Shown in pieces: positions 36,253-44,360 of a stretch of DNA of 64,000 nucleotides. Position 1 is the stretch's first letter, and each line of letters opens with the position of its first letter. The DNA comes from Parapedobacter composti (lineage in GTDB: Bacteria > Bacteroidota > Bacteroidia > Sphingobacteriales > Sphingobacteriaceae): assembly GCF_900112315.1 (NCBI RefSeq), contig NZ_FOLL01000017.1, positions 37,389-101,388 on the forward strand. The letters run 5' to 3'. Both the position numbers and the translations under genes were made by a program. The notes under the pieces were generated by a model that was not told the origin of the DNA, did not search any database, and saw only the letters and a list, made by a program, of their open reading frames with translations.

Positions 36253-38145
36253 ATGAAACGTCCAATATTCAGCATGATACTAGGATTTGTCCTGGTTGCC
36301 TCCTGCGATAAGCAATTCGAAACGCCACCTCACCCAGGTAGGATGATCAAAGAATTTAAATTAGAAAGCGGCCAGGTTGGGGCAGCAACCATCTATCGCG
36401 AGGGCGACGTGTTCAAAATATTGGTGCGGGTCGATTCCAAAACCGATCTGACGAACATTACGCCAATTATTACCATTTCTGATCAAGCGACGATCAGTCC
36501 GGAATCCGGTAAACCGATTGACGTGTCGGCCACGAAAACAGTCATCTACACGGTCACTTCCGCATCCGGATTAAGTCGCCAGTGGGAGGTTGAGTTCAGG
36601 GTGTATGAGTCCGGTATTACCGATTACGATACATATAGCATCGCTACGTCAACCGGATTGGTGTTGCAAACAGCGGGGAACATGGACTTTAATGAAAAGT
36701 ATTGGGCGAACGCGACCATGACGGTAGCCGCTGCAGAAGCGACCACGGCGGAGAATCTTCAGCGGTGGCAGGAGTGGGATCTCATCTATCACACTACGGA
36801 AAATGACGTCCGTTATTATCAGCTACGCAACCTCAACAGCGGGATGTTCCTCCAAGCTGCGGATGCCGGGGCGCCTGTGACACAAAATCCGGAGCTGAAG
36901 ACCAATGCCGACCTGCAACTCTGGCAGATCGAGGAGTCAACGGAGACCGGGCAATACGAGATTTCCAATAAAGCCAACGGGCTCTATCTGACCCTTAGCG
37001 GCCTTGGCGTAGCAAACCTGACTGTGGTAAACGCCGAAAAGCAAGAAAGTGAACGCCAGCGGTGGACCCTCACCAAGCTTCCGAAAGACAGCTACCGGGA
37101 TGGCGATGTGACCCAGTTTTTTGCCCGGACTACCGGATCAGTGGCGTTTGATCAGGGCACCAGCATTCCGCTTTCCGATGGCCGCATACTTTGGGTTACC
37201 CAAGATGCGTGGTATGAAGGGAATCTCACGCCCAACGGCCGGCTTTACGGTGATCGCTTCATCTCTTACACGAATTCCATTATCATTCAATCAACCATTG
37301 ACAACTGGGACCCAAGGTCGCCGATGATGACCAGGCAAGGGGCCCATCACAACATTGGCAATATCTGTCCCATTCCGGCGGGTGCAGGCCGGAACTGGGT
37401 CGGCCCCGGTGTCGAACTCGGCGATTACGTCTATCTCCACGGCGGTGAAGGAAACGGTCTTGACGATACCGACCAGGCGATTTACAAGCTGAAAAAGGAA
37501 TCCGGCAACGAATGGAACCAAGTTGAACGGTTAGCCATACCGGGCATGACCGGTCAACTGGATATCAGTTACAAGGACGGCATGGTGAAATCCGGCGATG
37601 GATATGTGTATGTTTACGGGGAACGTGCAAAACCGGAAACGTTCGGGTACAATACCCTTTTGTATGTGGCACGATTCCCCCACGAAAATCCAACCAGCTG
37701 GACATTCTGGGACGGAACAACCTGGGCATCAGCGCCTTCAACGGCTTCGGCTGCGGTTATCGGAGAAGGAAACGGTACGAACAACTTCGGCTATTTAAAC
37801 GGAAAGTACCTCCATTTAACTATGGACCAGGGTTTCTATTGCGGCATTCCGTCCCTCAACATGTATATATCCACGTCCGCTAGCCCCACAGGTCCGTTTA
37901 CGGAGCCCAAACTCGTGTACAGCTTTTCGGAGTATTACAAAGGATATAATGCGCGGGTATATACGCCGATTATCCATGCGGCATCGCAAAACGGCAAAAA
38001 TGAGCTGCTGCTCACCTATAGCATTAATTTTGGTGCCTGTGCGGAAAATAACGAAAATAACGTCAAAGAAGATGATGGCAACCTTGATCCCTATTATTAT
38101 CGGGTCAAGGGGGTGCGCGTACCTTATGAAATGATTGGGCTTTAG
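36253..38145 (+). CDS. Multi-domain surface lipoprotein: DUF5018-like, ricin-type lectin, propeller (DUF4185/DUF5005-like)
   Basis: The protein is 630 residues from ATG 36253, with lipobox LVASC (C18). Three parts are visible: an Ig-like DUF5018 domain (~30-120: IKEFKLESGQVGAATIYREG, ending SRQWEVEF); a ricin-type beta-trefoil (~155-275: YYQLRNLNSGMFLQAADAGA, QLWQIEESTETGQYEISNKA with the repeated Q-x-W); and a C-terminal ~340-residue propeller-like domain (DGRILWVTQDAWYEGNLTPN; GDYVYLHGGEGNG) with regularly spaced acidic loops, resembling DUF4185/DUF5005 five-bladed proteins related to glycoside hydrolases. It takes the position where a SusD would stand after SusC. It could be a surface glycan-binding protein or a hydrolase. 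Catalytic residues were not identified. Confidence 0.65.
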   Translation: MKRPIFSMILGFVLVASCDKQFETPPHPGRMIKEFKLESGQVGAATIYREGDVFKILVRVDSKTDLTNITPIITISDQATISPESGKPIDVSATKTVIYTVTSASGLSRQWEVEFRVYESGITDYDTYSIATSTGLVLQTAGNMDFNEKYWANATMTVAAAEATTAENLQRWQEWDLIYHTTENDVRYYQLRNLNSGMFLQAADAGAPVTQNPELKTNADLQLWQIEESTETGQYEISNKANGLYLTLSGLGVANLTVVNAEKQESERQRWTLTKLPKDSYRDGDVTQFFARTTGSVAFDQGTSIPLSDGRILWVTQDAWYEGNLTPNGRLYGDRFISYTNSIIIQSTIDNWDPRSPMMTRQGAHHNIGNICPIPAGAGRNWVGPGVELGDYVYLHGGEGNGLDDTDQAIYKLKKESGNEWNQVERLAIPGMTGQLDISYKDGMVKSGDGYVYVYGERAKPETFGYNTLLYVARFPHENPTSWTFWDGTTWASAPSTASAAVIGEGNGTNNFGYLNGKYLHLTMDQGFYCGIPSLNMYISTSASPTGPFTEPKLVYSFSEYYKGYNARVYTPIIHAASQNGKNELLLTYSINFGACAENNENNVKEDDGNLDPYYYRVKGVRVPYEMIGL

Positions 38146-38271
38146 GCAATACGACTGAAATTGCCCCGTTACCAATCTGGAAAATCAAGAGGGCTTCCCA
38201 AGGGTTCCCTTTCGGACGATTGGTTGCGAAAATTGCATGTAGATAGGAAGTTGAATAGTAAAACAAAACAA

Positions 38272-40863
38272 ATGGCGAAACCATCTTTTTTAATACTTTT
38301 TTTCATCACAATCACCATTCACCGGCCTCTGGTAGCGCAGGAAGCGTATTTCATCGACGGTTATCACGGTGGCGTCTACGGGCACTATCCGGCAGGACAA
38401 ACGGCCTTTATCACTAAAATGTTGAAGCAGTATCCCGACTGGAGCATCAATATGGAAGTGGAACCCGAAACATGGGACGTCGTCAAGCTGCGTGACCCCG
38501 TAGCGTATGAGGAGTTCAAGAAATTGTTTGAAGATCAGTCGATCCGTACAGGACGGGTCGAGTATATAAATCCTACGTACGCACAGAGCTACTTCTTTGC
38601 TACCTCCGGTGAAAGCAATATCCGCCAATTCTCCTACGGTATAGAGCTGTTGCGGAAGCACTTTCCGTCGGCGGTATTTACCACCTACTCTGCCGAAGAA
38701 CCCTGTTTTACGAGCTCACTTCCCTACATCCTGAAATCGTTCGGATTCAAATACGCTTCCACCAAAAACCCCAACACCATGTGGGGCGGTTATACCCGGG
38801 CGTTCGGCGGGGAGTTGGTCAACTGGATCGGTCCTGACGGTACCGCCATCACTACGGTGCCTCGTTATGCCGTTGAAGACCTTCAGCCGGGCTCGACGTG
38901 GCAAAGCATCGCCTGGTTTAACAGCAAAGATTATATCCAAAAATCGCTTGACGCGGGAATCCAACATCCCGTCGGAATGTGTATTCAGGATGCCGCTTGG
39001 AGCCAGGGATGGGCAAAAGGACCGTGGCTGGGCCAGGATACCACACAATTTTATACGCCTACCCGGTATACAACGTGGCGCAACTACATTGCCAATTATT
39101 CCATCGGAACGCCCGATGAAGATTGGTACTTTACCCAAGAAGATGTCCTGACCAGCCTGGTATGGGGGAGTGAAGTAATGAATACCCTCGCACAGGAGAT
39201 CAGAGGGGCAGAAAACACGATTGTACAGGCTGAGAAAATGGCAGTGTTTGGATCCTTGGTCGGAAACATGCAATGGCCCAAGCGGTTGATTGACGAAGGG
39301 TGGATCAAGTTACTGCTTTCGCAGCATCACGACTGCTGGATTGTTCCCTACAACAATCTCCAGGGTGGACGCACCTGGGCAGATCACGTAACCGAGTGGA
39401 CCGGAGTGACCCATCAGAACAGCCAAGTGATTATCGACCGATCGCTGAAAGCTCTGAACAGCAAAAGCGGACAACGTGCGGTTAGGCTATTTAACACATT
39501 AGCGGTCGACCGGAATGAAATAGCCCGGGTTAAAGTACCTTCTACTTGGGGCCATTCTTCCTGGGAAGTAATTGACCAGCAAGGTAAAGCATATCCCACA
39601 CAGCTTATCAACGAAGATGGGAGCACGTGGATGCTGTTTCCGGCAAGTGTTCCTTCCTTTGGCTATTCAACCTATACCATCCGGAGAGGAAAAGCAACCA
39701 CCGGGCACGCTGTATCGTATCGTAAGGAAAAGGGTAAATATATACTCGAAAGCGATTTGTACCGGCTCGTTATCAATCCGGAAAAAGGCGGCGTAATCGA
39801 GAGCCTGATTGCTAAGAAAATGAACAACAAAGAGTACGTAGACCCCGCCAGTTCGTGGCACTTCAATGAACTCAGAGGCTATTTCGGCGAACAAGAAAAG
39901 TTTATATCCAGCGCCGACCAGCCCGCCCGTATACGGGTGGTAGCACAAGGGCCGCTGTTGCTTCAGCTAGCGATTGATGGTTTTATTGGTGAACACCCGT
40001 TTACGCAAACCATCCGGCTTCAACAACAGGAGGAGAAAATAGACATGGGCGTGTTTATCGATTGGCAGCGCAATCCGGCCATTGGCGAAACCGGCATCGC
40101 TTTCAGCGCCGAAAACCCGAGAAAAGCATTTTATGACGACCGTTATAAACTACTGGTCTGTTTTCCGGCTGCCATTAATGACCAGCAAATTTATAAGAAT
40201 GCTCCTTTCGATGTATGTAAGAGCCAGTTGGAAAATACCTATTTCAATCGGTGGGATGAGATTAAACATACGATCGTGTTAAACTGGGTAGATCTCGGAA
40301 GCAACAGCAAGGATAACAGTCTGGCCCTGTTTACCGACCATACCACCAGTTATGTACACGGCAGCGATCATCCGTTGGCACTTACGCTGCAATATTCGGG
40401 CAGGGGATTATGGGGGAGGGACTATACCATAACCGGTCCCACCGATATCTCTTATAGTCTGATGCCACACGCCGGTCAATGGGATAGCGACCGGATTTGG
40501 ACTAAAGGTGAACTCGCAAACGAACCGTTGGTGGCCACCTTGATCGACGCACAAGCCAATGACGTTGCACAGCAATCCTATTTGTCCATTCAAGACAATG
40601 CTTATGAGCTGGTATCCATGGAAATAAAAGGTACAGACCTGTACATCCGGCTCTTTAATGCGCAAAGTGATGATGCCGATAAGCAAATCACATTCGCAGG
40701 AAAAGCGGATACGATTGAGTGGGTGGAGTTAAGCGGTGAAACCTCGAAGGCTGCACAATACACCGCCACGGGCAACCAGAAGACGGCCATTATGGCCAAT
40801 ATTCCCCGTTTCGGTATCCGCACCATCAAACTTAGCAACGCGAAAATAGAATCATTACCTTAG
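38272..40863 (+). CDS. GH38-type alpha-mannosidase, divergent nucleophile motif
   Basis: The protein is 863 residues from ATG 38272, where a signal peptide begins (SFLILFFITITIHRPLVAQ). GH38 features: an N-terminal metal-site segment (FIDGYHGGVYG, D29/H32); SSLPYILKSFGFKYASTKN, matching the strand that follows the nucleophile; SQHHDCWIVPYN with H352-H353-D354 as in the family HHD zinc site; and a C-terminal beta-sandwich half (from ~450) with YRLVINPEKGGVIESL. The usual DPFGHS nucleophile motif reads EEPCFTS (E142/E143), so the Asp nucleophile seems replaced by Glu or shifted. It ends the enzyme set of the mannan locus. The GH38 relation is good; activity is uncertain because of the altered motif. 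Confidence 0.78.
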   Translation: MAKPSFLILFFITITIHRPLVAQEAYFIDGYHGGVYGHYPAGQTAFITKMLKQYPDWSINMEVEPETWDVVKLRDPVAYEEFKKLFEDQSIRTGRVEYINPTYAQSYFFATSGESNIRQFSYGIELLRKHFPSAVFTTYSAEEPCFTSSLPYILKSFGFKYASTKNPNTMWGGYTRAFGGELVNWIGPDGTAITTVPRYAVEDLQPGSTWQSIAWFNSKDYIQKSLDAGIQHPVGMCIQDAAWSQGWAKGPWLGQDTTQFYTPTRYTTWRNYIANYSIGTPDEDWYFTQEDVLTSLVWGSEVMNTLAQEIRGAENTIVQAEKMAVFGSLVGNMQWPKRLIDEGWIKLLLSQHHDCWIVPYNNLQGGRTWADHVTEWTGVTHQNSQVIIDRSLKALNSKSGQRAVRLFNTLAVDRNEIARVKVPSTWGHSSWEVIDQQGKAYPTQLINEDGSTWMLFPASVPSFGYSTYTIRRGKATTGHAVSYRKEKGKYILESDLYRLVINPEKGGVIESLIAKKMNNKEYVDPASSWHFNELRGYFGEQEKFISSADQPARIRVVAQGPLLLQLAIDGFIGEHPFTQTIRLQQQEEKIDMGVFIDWQRNPAIGETGIAFSAENPRKAFYDDRYKLLVCFPAAINDQQIYKNAPFDVCKSQLENTYFNRWDEIKHTIVLNWVDLGSNSKDNSLALFTDHTTSYVHGSDHPLALTLQYSGRGLWGRDYTITGPTDISYSLMPHAGQWDSDRIWTKGELANEPLVATLIDAQANDVAQQSYLSIQDNAYELVSMEIKGTDLYIRLFNAQSDDADKQITFAGKADTIEWVELSGETSKAAQYTATGNQKTAIMANIPRFGIRTIKLSNAKIESLP

Positions 40864-40871
40864 CGTTGGCT

Positions 40872-42011
40872 ATGTTTCCGTTGATCTCGTCGTTATTCAA
40901 TTATTTATTCGGTACGGATTTCTCCTGGCCGATACCCACTTTCGGGTTTTTTGTAGCGCTATCATTTATCCTTTCCTGCTTGGTATTCCGGAGCGAATTC
41001 GATCGTAAGGAAAAGGAAGGATATATCGGCGTTGTTGAAGAAAAGGTCAAAGTAGGCGTGCGGCTTAAACTGTTTATTTTGATAGGGTATGGGTTGATCG
41101 GCTTTTTGATAGGGTTCAAAGGCTGGGGTGTGTTTCTTGAGTATGACGCATTCCGGCATAATCCCCTTCGCTGGTTGTTTTCAGATAGCGGTAGCTGGAG
41201 TGCCGGCGTGATAGTACTGTTATTCTTTTGGTTTTTTTTATTTCTTTCGCAACGGAAATTGTTCCTGAGTCCGCTTCAGGAGGAAACACGGAAAGTAAAG
41301 CCCAGGGATCTGATACCCACCATGCTATTATGGGCGGGTGTAACGGGATTTTTGGGCGCAAAAATCTTCAATGTCTTTGAAGATAATCGATTATCCGGGG
41401 CGCAGGGCCTTATGGAGCTACTGGATTCCAGCGGACTGACCTTTTGGGGTGGGCTTTTCTTTGGTGCGGCGAGTTATTTATATATCGGTATCCGTAAAGG
41501 GATCGATTGGAAGCATCTGGCAGATATCGGCGCATTGGGCATGTTAATGGCTTACGGCGTAGGCCGGATGGGGTGCCACCTCTCCGGAGACGGAGACTGG
41601 GGAATCGTGAATAAGTACGAAAAACCCGTTGAATGGCTGCCGCAATGGGCATGGTCATTCCGGTTCCCCCATAATGTTATCAACCAGGGAGAATATATAC
41701 CAGGCTGTTCCGGCAAATATTGTGCTATACTTCCCGAAGGTGTTTTTCCTACTTCCTTATACGAAGCCGCCACAATACTGTTTGTTTTTGGTGTGCTTTG
41801 GTGCGTAAGGAAGAACATAAAGGTACCGGGGATGATGTTCGCTATTTACCTGTTTGTGGTCAGTATGGAGCGGTTTCTGATTGAATTTATACGTGTTAAC
41901 TACAAATTCGATGTATGGGGCGTTGCTTTGTCAGAAGCCCAGTTAATCAGTATAGCGCTCCTGTTGTTGGCGGTGGTTGTTACCGTTTGGTTGGCTCGTT
42001 ACGAAACATAA
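40872..42011 (+). CDS. lgt: Prolipoprotein diacylglyceryl transferase (Lgt-like)
   Basis: The 379-residue polytopic membrane protein starts at ATG 40872, 8 bp after the GH38 stop. Lgt features include the signature region GVGRMGCHLSGDGDWGI (family form: GRxGNFxNGExxG), PTSLYEAATILFVFGVLWC and the C-terminal SMERFLIEFIRVN containing the essential Arg pair. About seven transmembrane helices are present (e.g. FGFFVALSFILSCLVF; LKLFILIGYGLIGFLIGFKG). Lgt adds diacylglycerol to the lipobox Cys of lipoproteins in the inner membrane. An lgt at the end of a locus with at least four lipoprotein genes is notable, and the motif differs from the housekeeping form, so it may be a second, dedicated copy. 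Its stop overlaps the end of a truncated convergent gene. Confidence 0.8.
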   Translation: MFPLISSLFNYLFGTDFSWPIPTFGFFVALSFILSCLVFRSEFDRKEKEGYIGVVEEKVKVGVRLKLFILIGYGLIGFLIGFKGWGVFLEYDAFRHNPLRWLFSDSGSWSAGVIVLLFFWFFLFLSQRKLFLSPLQEETRKVKPRDLIPTMLLWAGVTGFLGAKIFNVFEDNRLSGAQGLMELLDSSGLTFWGGLFFGAASYLYIGIRKGIDWKHLADIGALGMLMAYGVGRMGCHLSGDGDWGIVNKYEKPVEWLPQWAWSFRFPHNVINQGEYIPGCSGKYCAILPEGVFPTSLYEAATILFVFGVLWCVRKNIKVPGMMFAIYLFVVSMERFLIEFIRVNYKFDVWGVALSEAQLISIALLLLAVVVTVWLARYET

Positions 42012-42118
42012 AGCTTTGCCTTGCCAAGTTCAACAAGTTTTGCATTGTTGTTTGTCTGCCCGAAAGTAAAAACCGTCCAACAAAACCCTAAAAATGTCAA
42101 TGTTGTTTTTTTTCCCAT
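41999..42118 (-). pseudogene. 5' fragment of an exported protein gene cut off at the lgt 3' end
   Basis: A 39-codon frame begins 4 bp after the SRPBCC stop on the same strand, with a good signal peptide (MGKKTTLTFLGFCWTVFTFG, then Q), and continues TNNNAKLVELGKAKLYVS before stopping inside the lgt 3' end. Tight spacing to the SRPBCC gene suggests a real operon partner that has lost its 3' part. The last residues resemble the start of a glyoxalase/VOC domain, but that is weak. The break point coincides with the junction to the mannan locus. Confidence 0.4.
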
Positions 42119-42122
42119 TTGC

Positions 42123-42614
42123 TCAATCGCTTTCCGGTAATTCTCGACAATCCGTTCTATGGATATAAGTTGCGAACGACGACAACAAATAAGGCCATCC
42201 TCGTGCGGAAGCCATTGCATTCCTGTATTTTTCATGGTTCTCCCCATGATTTGAAAATTGTTCGTGTATGAGATGGAGGCAAGTTTGATTTTCTTTAACT
42301 TCCTCAAATTGGATATGCACAACACTGGCCTTGTCGGCATCAGGTTCGGGATTCCGCTCAAACGTGAGTTGCCATTTCATTGATAGACTTCGACCGCTAT
42401 CGACAGTTAATACCGTGCCCCAATCACAACGGAACCCATTCGGACCAATTTCGCTGCACAATCCGTTTGAAACAGGATCTATACTTAATTCGACTAATTT
42501 TTCGTTCGACCAGGTATATTCTTTCGGCCACCAATGTGTTAACCTGTTAACAAAGCAATCAAATGCCTTTTCACGCGGGACTGATATTTCAATTTTTGTC
42601 GTCAGTGAATCCAT
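42123..42614 (-). CDS. SRPBCC/AHSA1-domain protein
   Basis: The 163-residue soluble protein has the START-like (AHSA1) fold: KIEISVPREKAFDCFVNRLT, THWWPKEYTWS, then GPNGFRCDWGTVLTVDSGRS and SMKWQLTFERNPEPD, with a final long helix (NHEKYRNAMASARGWPYLLS). This family binds hydrophobic ligands and is often found next to ArsR-type regulators, though none is seen here. The start is ATG at 42614. The gene is AT-rich and begins the region of mixed accessory genes to the right of the mannan locus. It is co-directional with a truncated exported gene 4 bp downstream. No biochemical role can be assigned. Confidence 0.82.
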   Translation of the reverse strand: MDSLTTKIEISVPREKAFDCFVNRLTHWWPKEYTWSNEKLVELSIDPVSNGLCSEIGPNGFRCDWGTVLTVDSGRSLSMKWQLTFERNPEPDADKASVVHIQFEEVKENQTCLHLIHEQFSNHGENHEKYRNAMASARGWPYLLSSFATYIHRTDCRELPESD

Positions 42615-42739
42615 AGCTTATTTTGTTATTAATCGTTGGTATCTATTTGACTTTTTTCGGCTTGAAATGTTTTCCCCTTTACACTGTCTTATACTTATAT
42701 GCTTACCACGGATCGCATATTGGCGAGGAAATCAGGCTT

Positions 42740-42934
42740 TCAGTTTGGGAACTCAAGGCGCATGGAATCAAGTGTGGCATACGTTCCAAAAATATCTTTG
42801 AAAACGGCATGAAGGTTTGCTTTAGCAACGCTGCCGGACTCCTTAGGGGAGTCAGTTATCTGGGCTAACGAATTGTTGATATAAAGTGTAAACGCAATTA
42901 GTATAAATCTTGCAGAAAATAGCCGAATGGTCAT
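42740..42934 (-). CDS. Small putative exported protein or gene fragment
   Basis: A 64-codon frame from ATG 42934 encodes a signal-peptide-like start (LFSARFILIAFTLYINNSLA, then Q) followed by ITDSPKESGSVAKANLHAVF. It has no recognised domain, ends abruptly (RLEFPN) and may be the N-terminal piece of a frameshifted or truncated gene. A signal peptide in otherwise gene-free sequence is the only support. Confidence 0.3.
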   Translation of the reverse strand: MTIRLFSARFILIAFTLYINNSLAQITDSPKESGSVAKANLHAVFKDIFGTYATLDSMRLEFPN

Positions 42935-43039
42935 GATGATTTTTATGGGCACCGGTTAAGCCGATTGTTAGCGTATTTGTTTATCTGTCACCAAATTTAA
43001 TGTAAAGCTGAGATATCTTTACAATATGATATTTCTATA

Positions 43040-43486
43040 CTAATGTTGGTTTTTTACTCTGCAAGAACATTCGTAATGTTCGCTAATGTATTTTATTGAT
43101 TCAATACAAATTTCTCTGAGGATGTCAGTATTGATGTCAGCAAGCCTTTTTACATATATACAGGCTTTGCTCATTTTAAATTTTCCAAGGTCAGTCAATA
43201 GTTTTTTGCTTTTCACAGTGTCAGAGTAAACATAGAGTGTCAAGGCTGCTTTCCTTGGCGAAAACGCAAGAACTGGCGCATCTCCTTCGTGCCCACTTGC
43301 GTATTTGTAATGATAGTTACCAAATCCGATTATGCTGGGTCCCCACATTTTAGGTTCAGCGTCTGACCATTCTCGTAATAGGTCAATTAGTTGATAACTG
43401 TCGGCTTTCTTTTGTTCATCATCAACATATAAATTTATAAAATCAGTTATGTCCTCACCCGTATATGTCGTTTTTGTTTTTGCCAT
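43040..43486 (-). CDS. DUF1801 domain protein
   Basis: The 148-residue soluble alpha/beta protein has the DUF1801 (YdhG/YjbR-like) pattern: ADSYQLIDLLREWSDAEPKM with WGPSIIGFGNYHYKYASGHE, then LAFSPRKAALTLYVY and KACIYVKRLADINTDILREI. The function is unknown; the fold resembles other MmcQ/YjbR-like DNA-binding or small-molecule-binding proteins. The start is ATG at 43486. It stands alone between AT-rich intergenic stretches, transcribed leftward. The C-terminus (SEHYECSCRVKNQH) adds two Cys residues not central to the family. Confidence 0.85.
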   Translation of the reverse strand: MAKTKTTYTGEDITDFINLYVDDEQKKADSYQLIDLLREWSDAEPKMWGPSIIGFGNYHYKYASGHEGDAPVLAFSPRKAALTLYVYSDTVKSKKLLTDLGKFKMSKACIYVKRLADINTDILREICIESIKYISEHYECSCRVKNQH

Positions 43487-43723
43487 TTAATAAATATTTT
43501 GTTCGATTTCCGTTGCAAATCGTGGTCGGGCTGTGTTAGTCAGCGTAAATTCCAGTCCATGGAATGCCCGGCGGCCTGTGCCTAACCACTGAAGAGATAG
43601 TAGGTTCTCATTCAAAAAAATGCCCCACGCATATCCGGGAAGTTAGATATCGTTTCAAATATAAGAATTAGGTTTTTCATTTTAGCCCGCTGGGAATCAA
43701 ACGTTTCTCAAAATTTAAGGAGA

Positions 43724-44290
43724 TTAGCCCTGCAACCGCCGGGCCGCGTCTGAGGCAACAATGAGTCCTGCCGCCATCATGATCACGTCTTTCAGCACCA
43801 GGCGGCCAGCGCCGGAAAGGTAGGGGAATCCGTAGTGCGGTGTGGGGAAGTCACCGCCTAAATTGGGTACATAAACTTCTGGCGTGGTAAGAAGGAAAGA
43901 AAGCGTGACAATAGACATAAGAAATGTCAATAATCCTCCGATGATCCCTAGTTTGGCCGACCAGATACCTGCCAGGGTCAATAAGCCGATGATAACGATA
44001 ACAGAACCCAGTCCATAAGAAAACAGATAGGTGCCATTTGCGCGGTGCCACTCGATATTTTTAGCAACGGTTTTTCCTTCCGGATTCTTATACTGTTGAT
44101 ACTCGGGTGCTGGCTTGGTATAGAAGAAGCTCATCAACGGACTATTCGCAACAAAAGGCACGATGCCGTCCGCTTCATATTGAAACGCCTTCAAGCCACC
44201 AATCCAGGCCATGACGATAAAAATGGCAATCCGTGCAAGATGAATGAAACCCCGTTGTCCGCGTACTAAAAGGTCGATAAAACTATTCAT
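43724..44290 (-). CDS. DUF417 (YkgB/RclC-like) membrane protein
   Basis: The 188-residue inner-membrane protein has four helices: LARIAIFIVMAWIGGLKAFQ (residues ~18-38, containing the family WIGGLKAFQYEADGI motif), a long periplasmic loop with SPLMSFFYTKPAPEYQQYKN, GSVIVIIGLLTLAGIW (~95-111), LGIIGGLLTFLMSIVTLSFL (~113-133) and VLKDVIMMAAGLIVASDAA near the end. DUF417 includes RclC of the E. coli reactive-chlorine resistance system. An AraC-type regulator gene lies 70 bp upstream on the same strand, as rclR does relative to rclC, suggesting an oxidative or chlorine stress module. No RclA-like flavoprotein is present here. Confidence 0.85.
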   Translation of the reverse strand: MNSFIDLLVRGQRGFIHLARIAIFIVMAWIGGLKAFQYEADGIVPFVANSPLMSFFYTKPAPEYQQYKNPEGKTVAKNIEWHRANGTYLFSYGLGSVIVIIGLLTLAGIWSAKLGIIGGLLTFLMSIVTLSFLLTTPEVYVPNLGGDFPTPHYGFPYLSGAGRLVLKDVIMMAAGLIVASDAARRLQG

Positions 44291-44360
44291 GTTAACCGAT
44301 GTTTACCGGGCCGAAATTAAGCTGCCCAGGTATTTTACGGAATGGACAAACAGCGATCCG

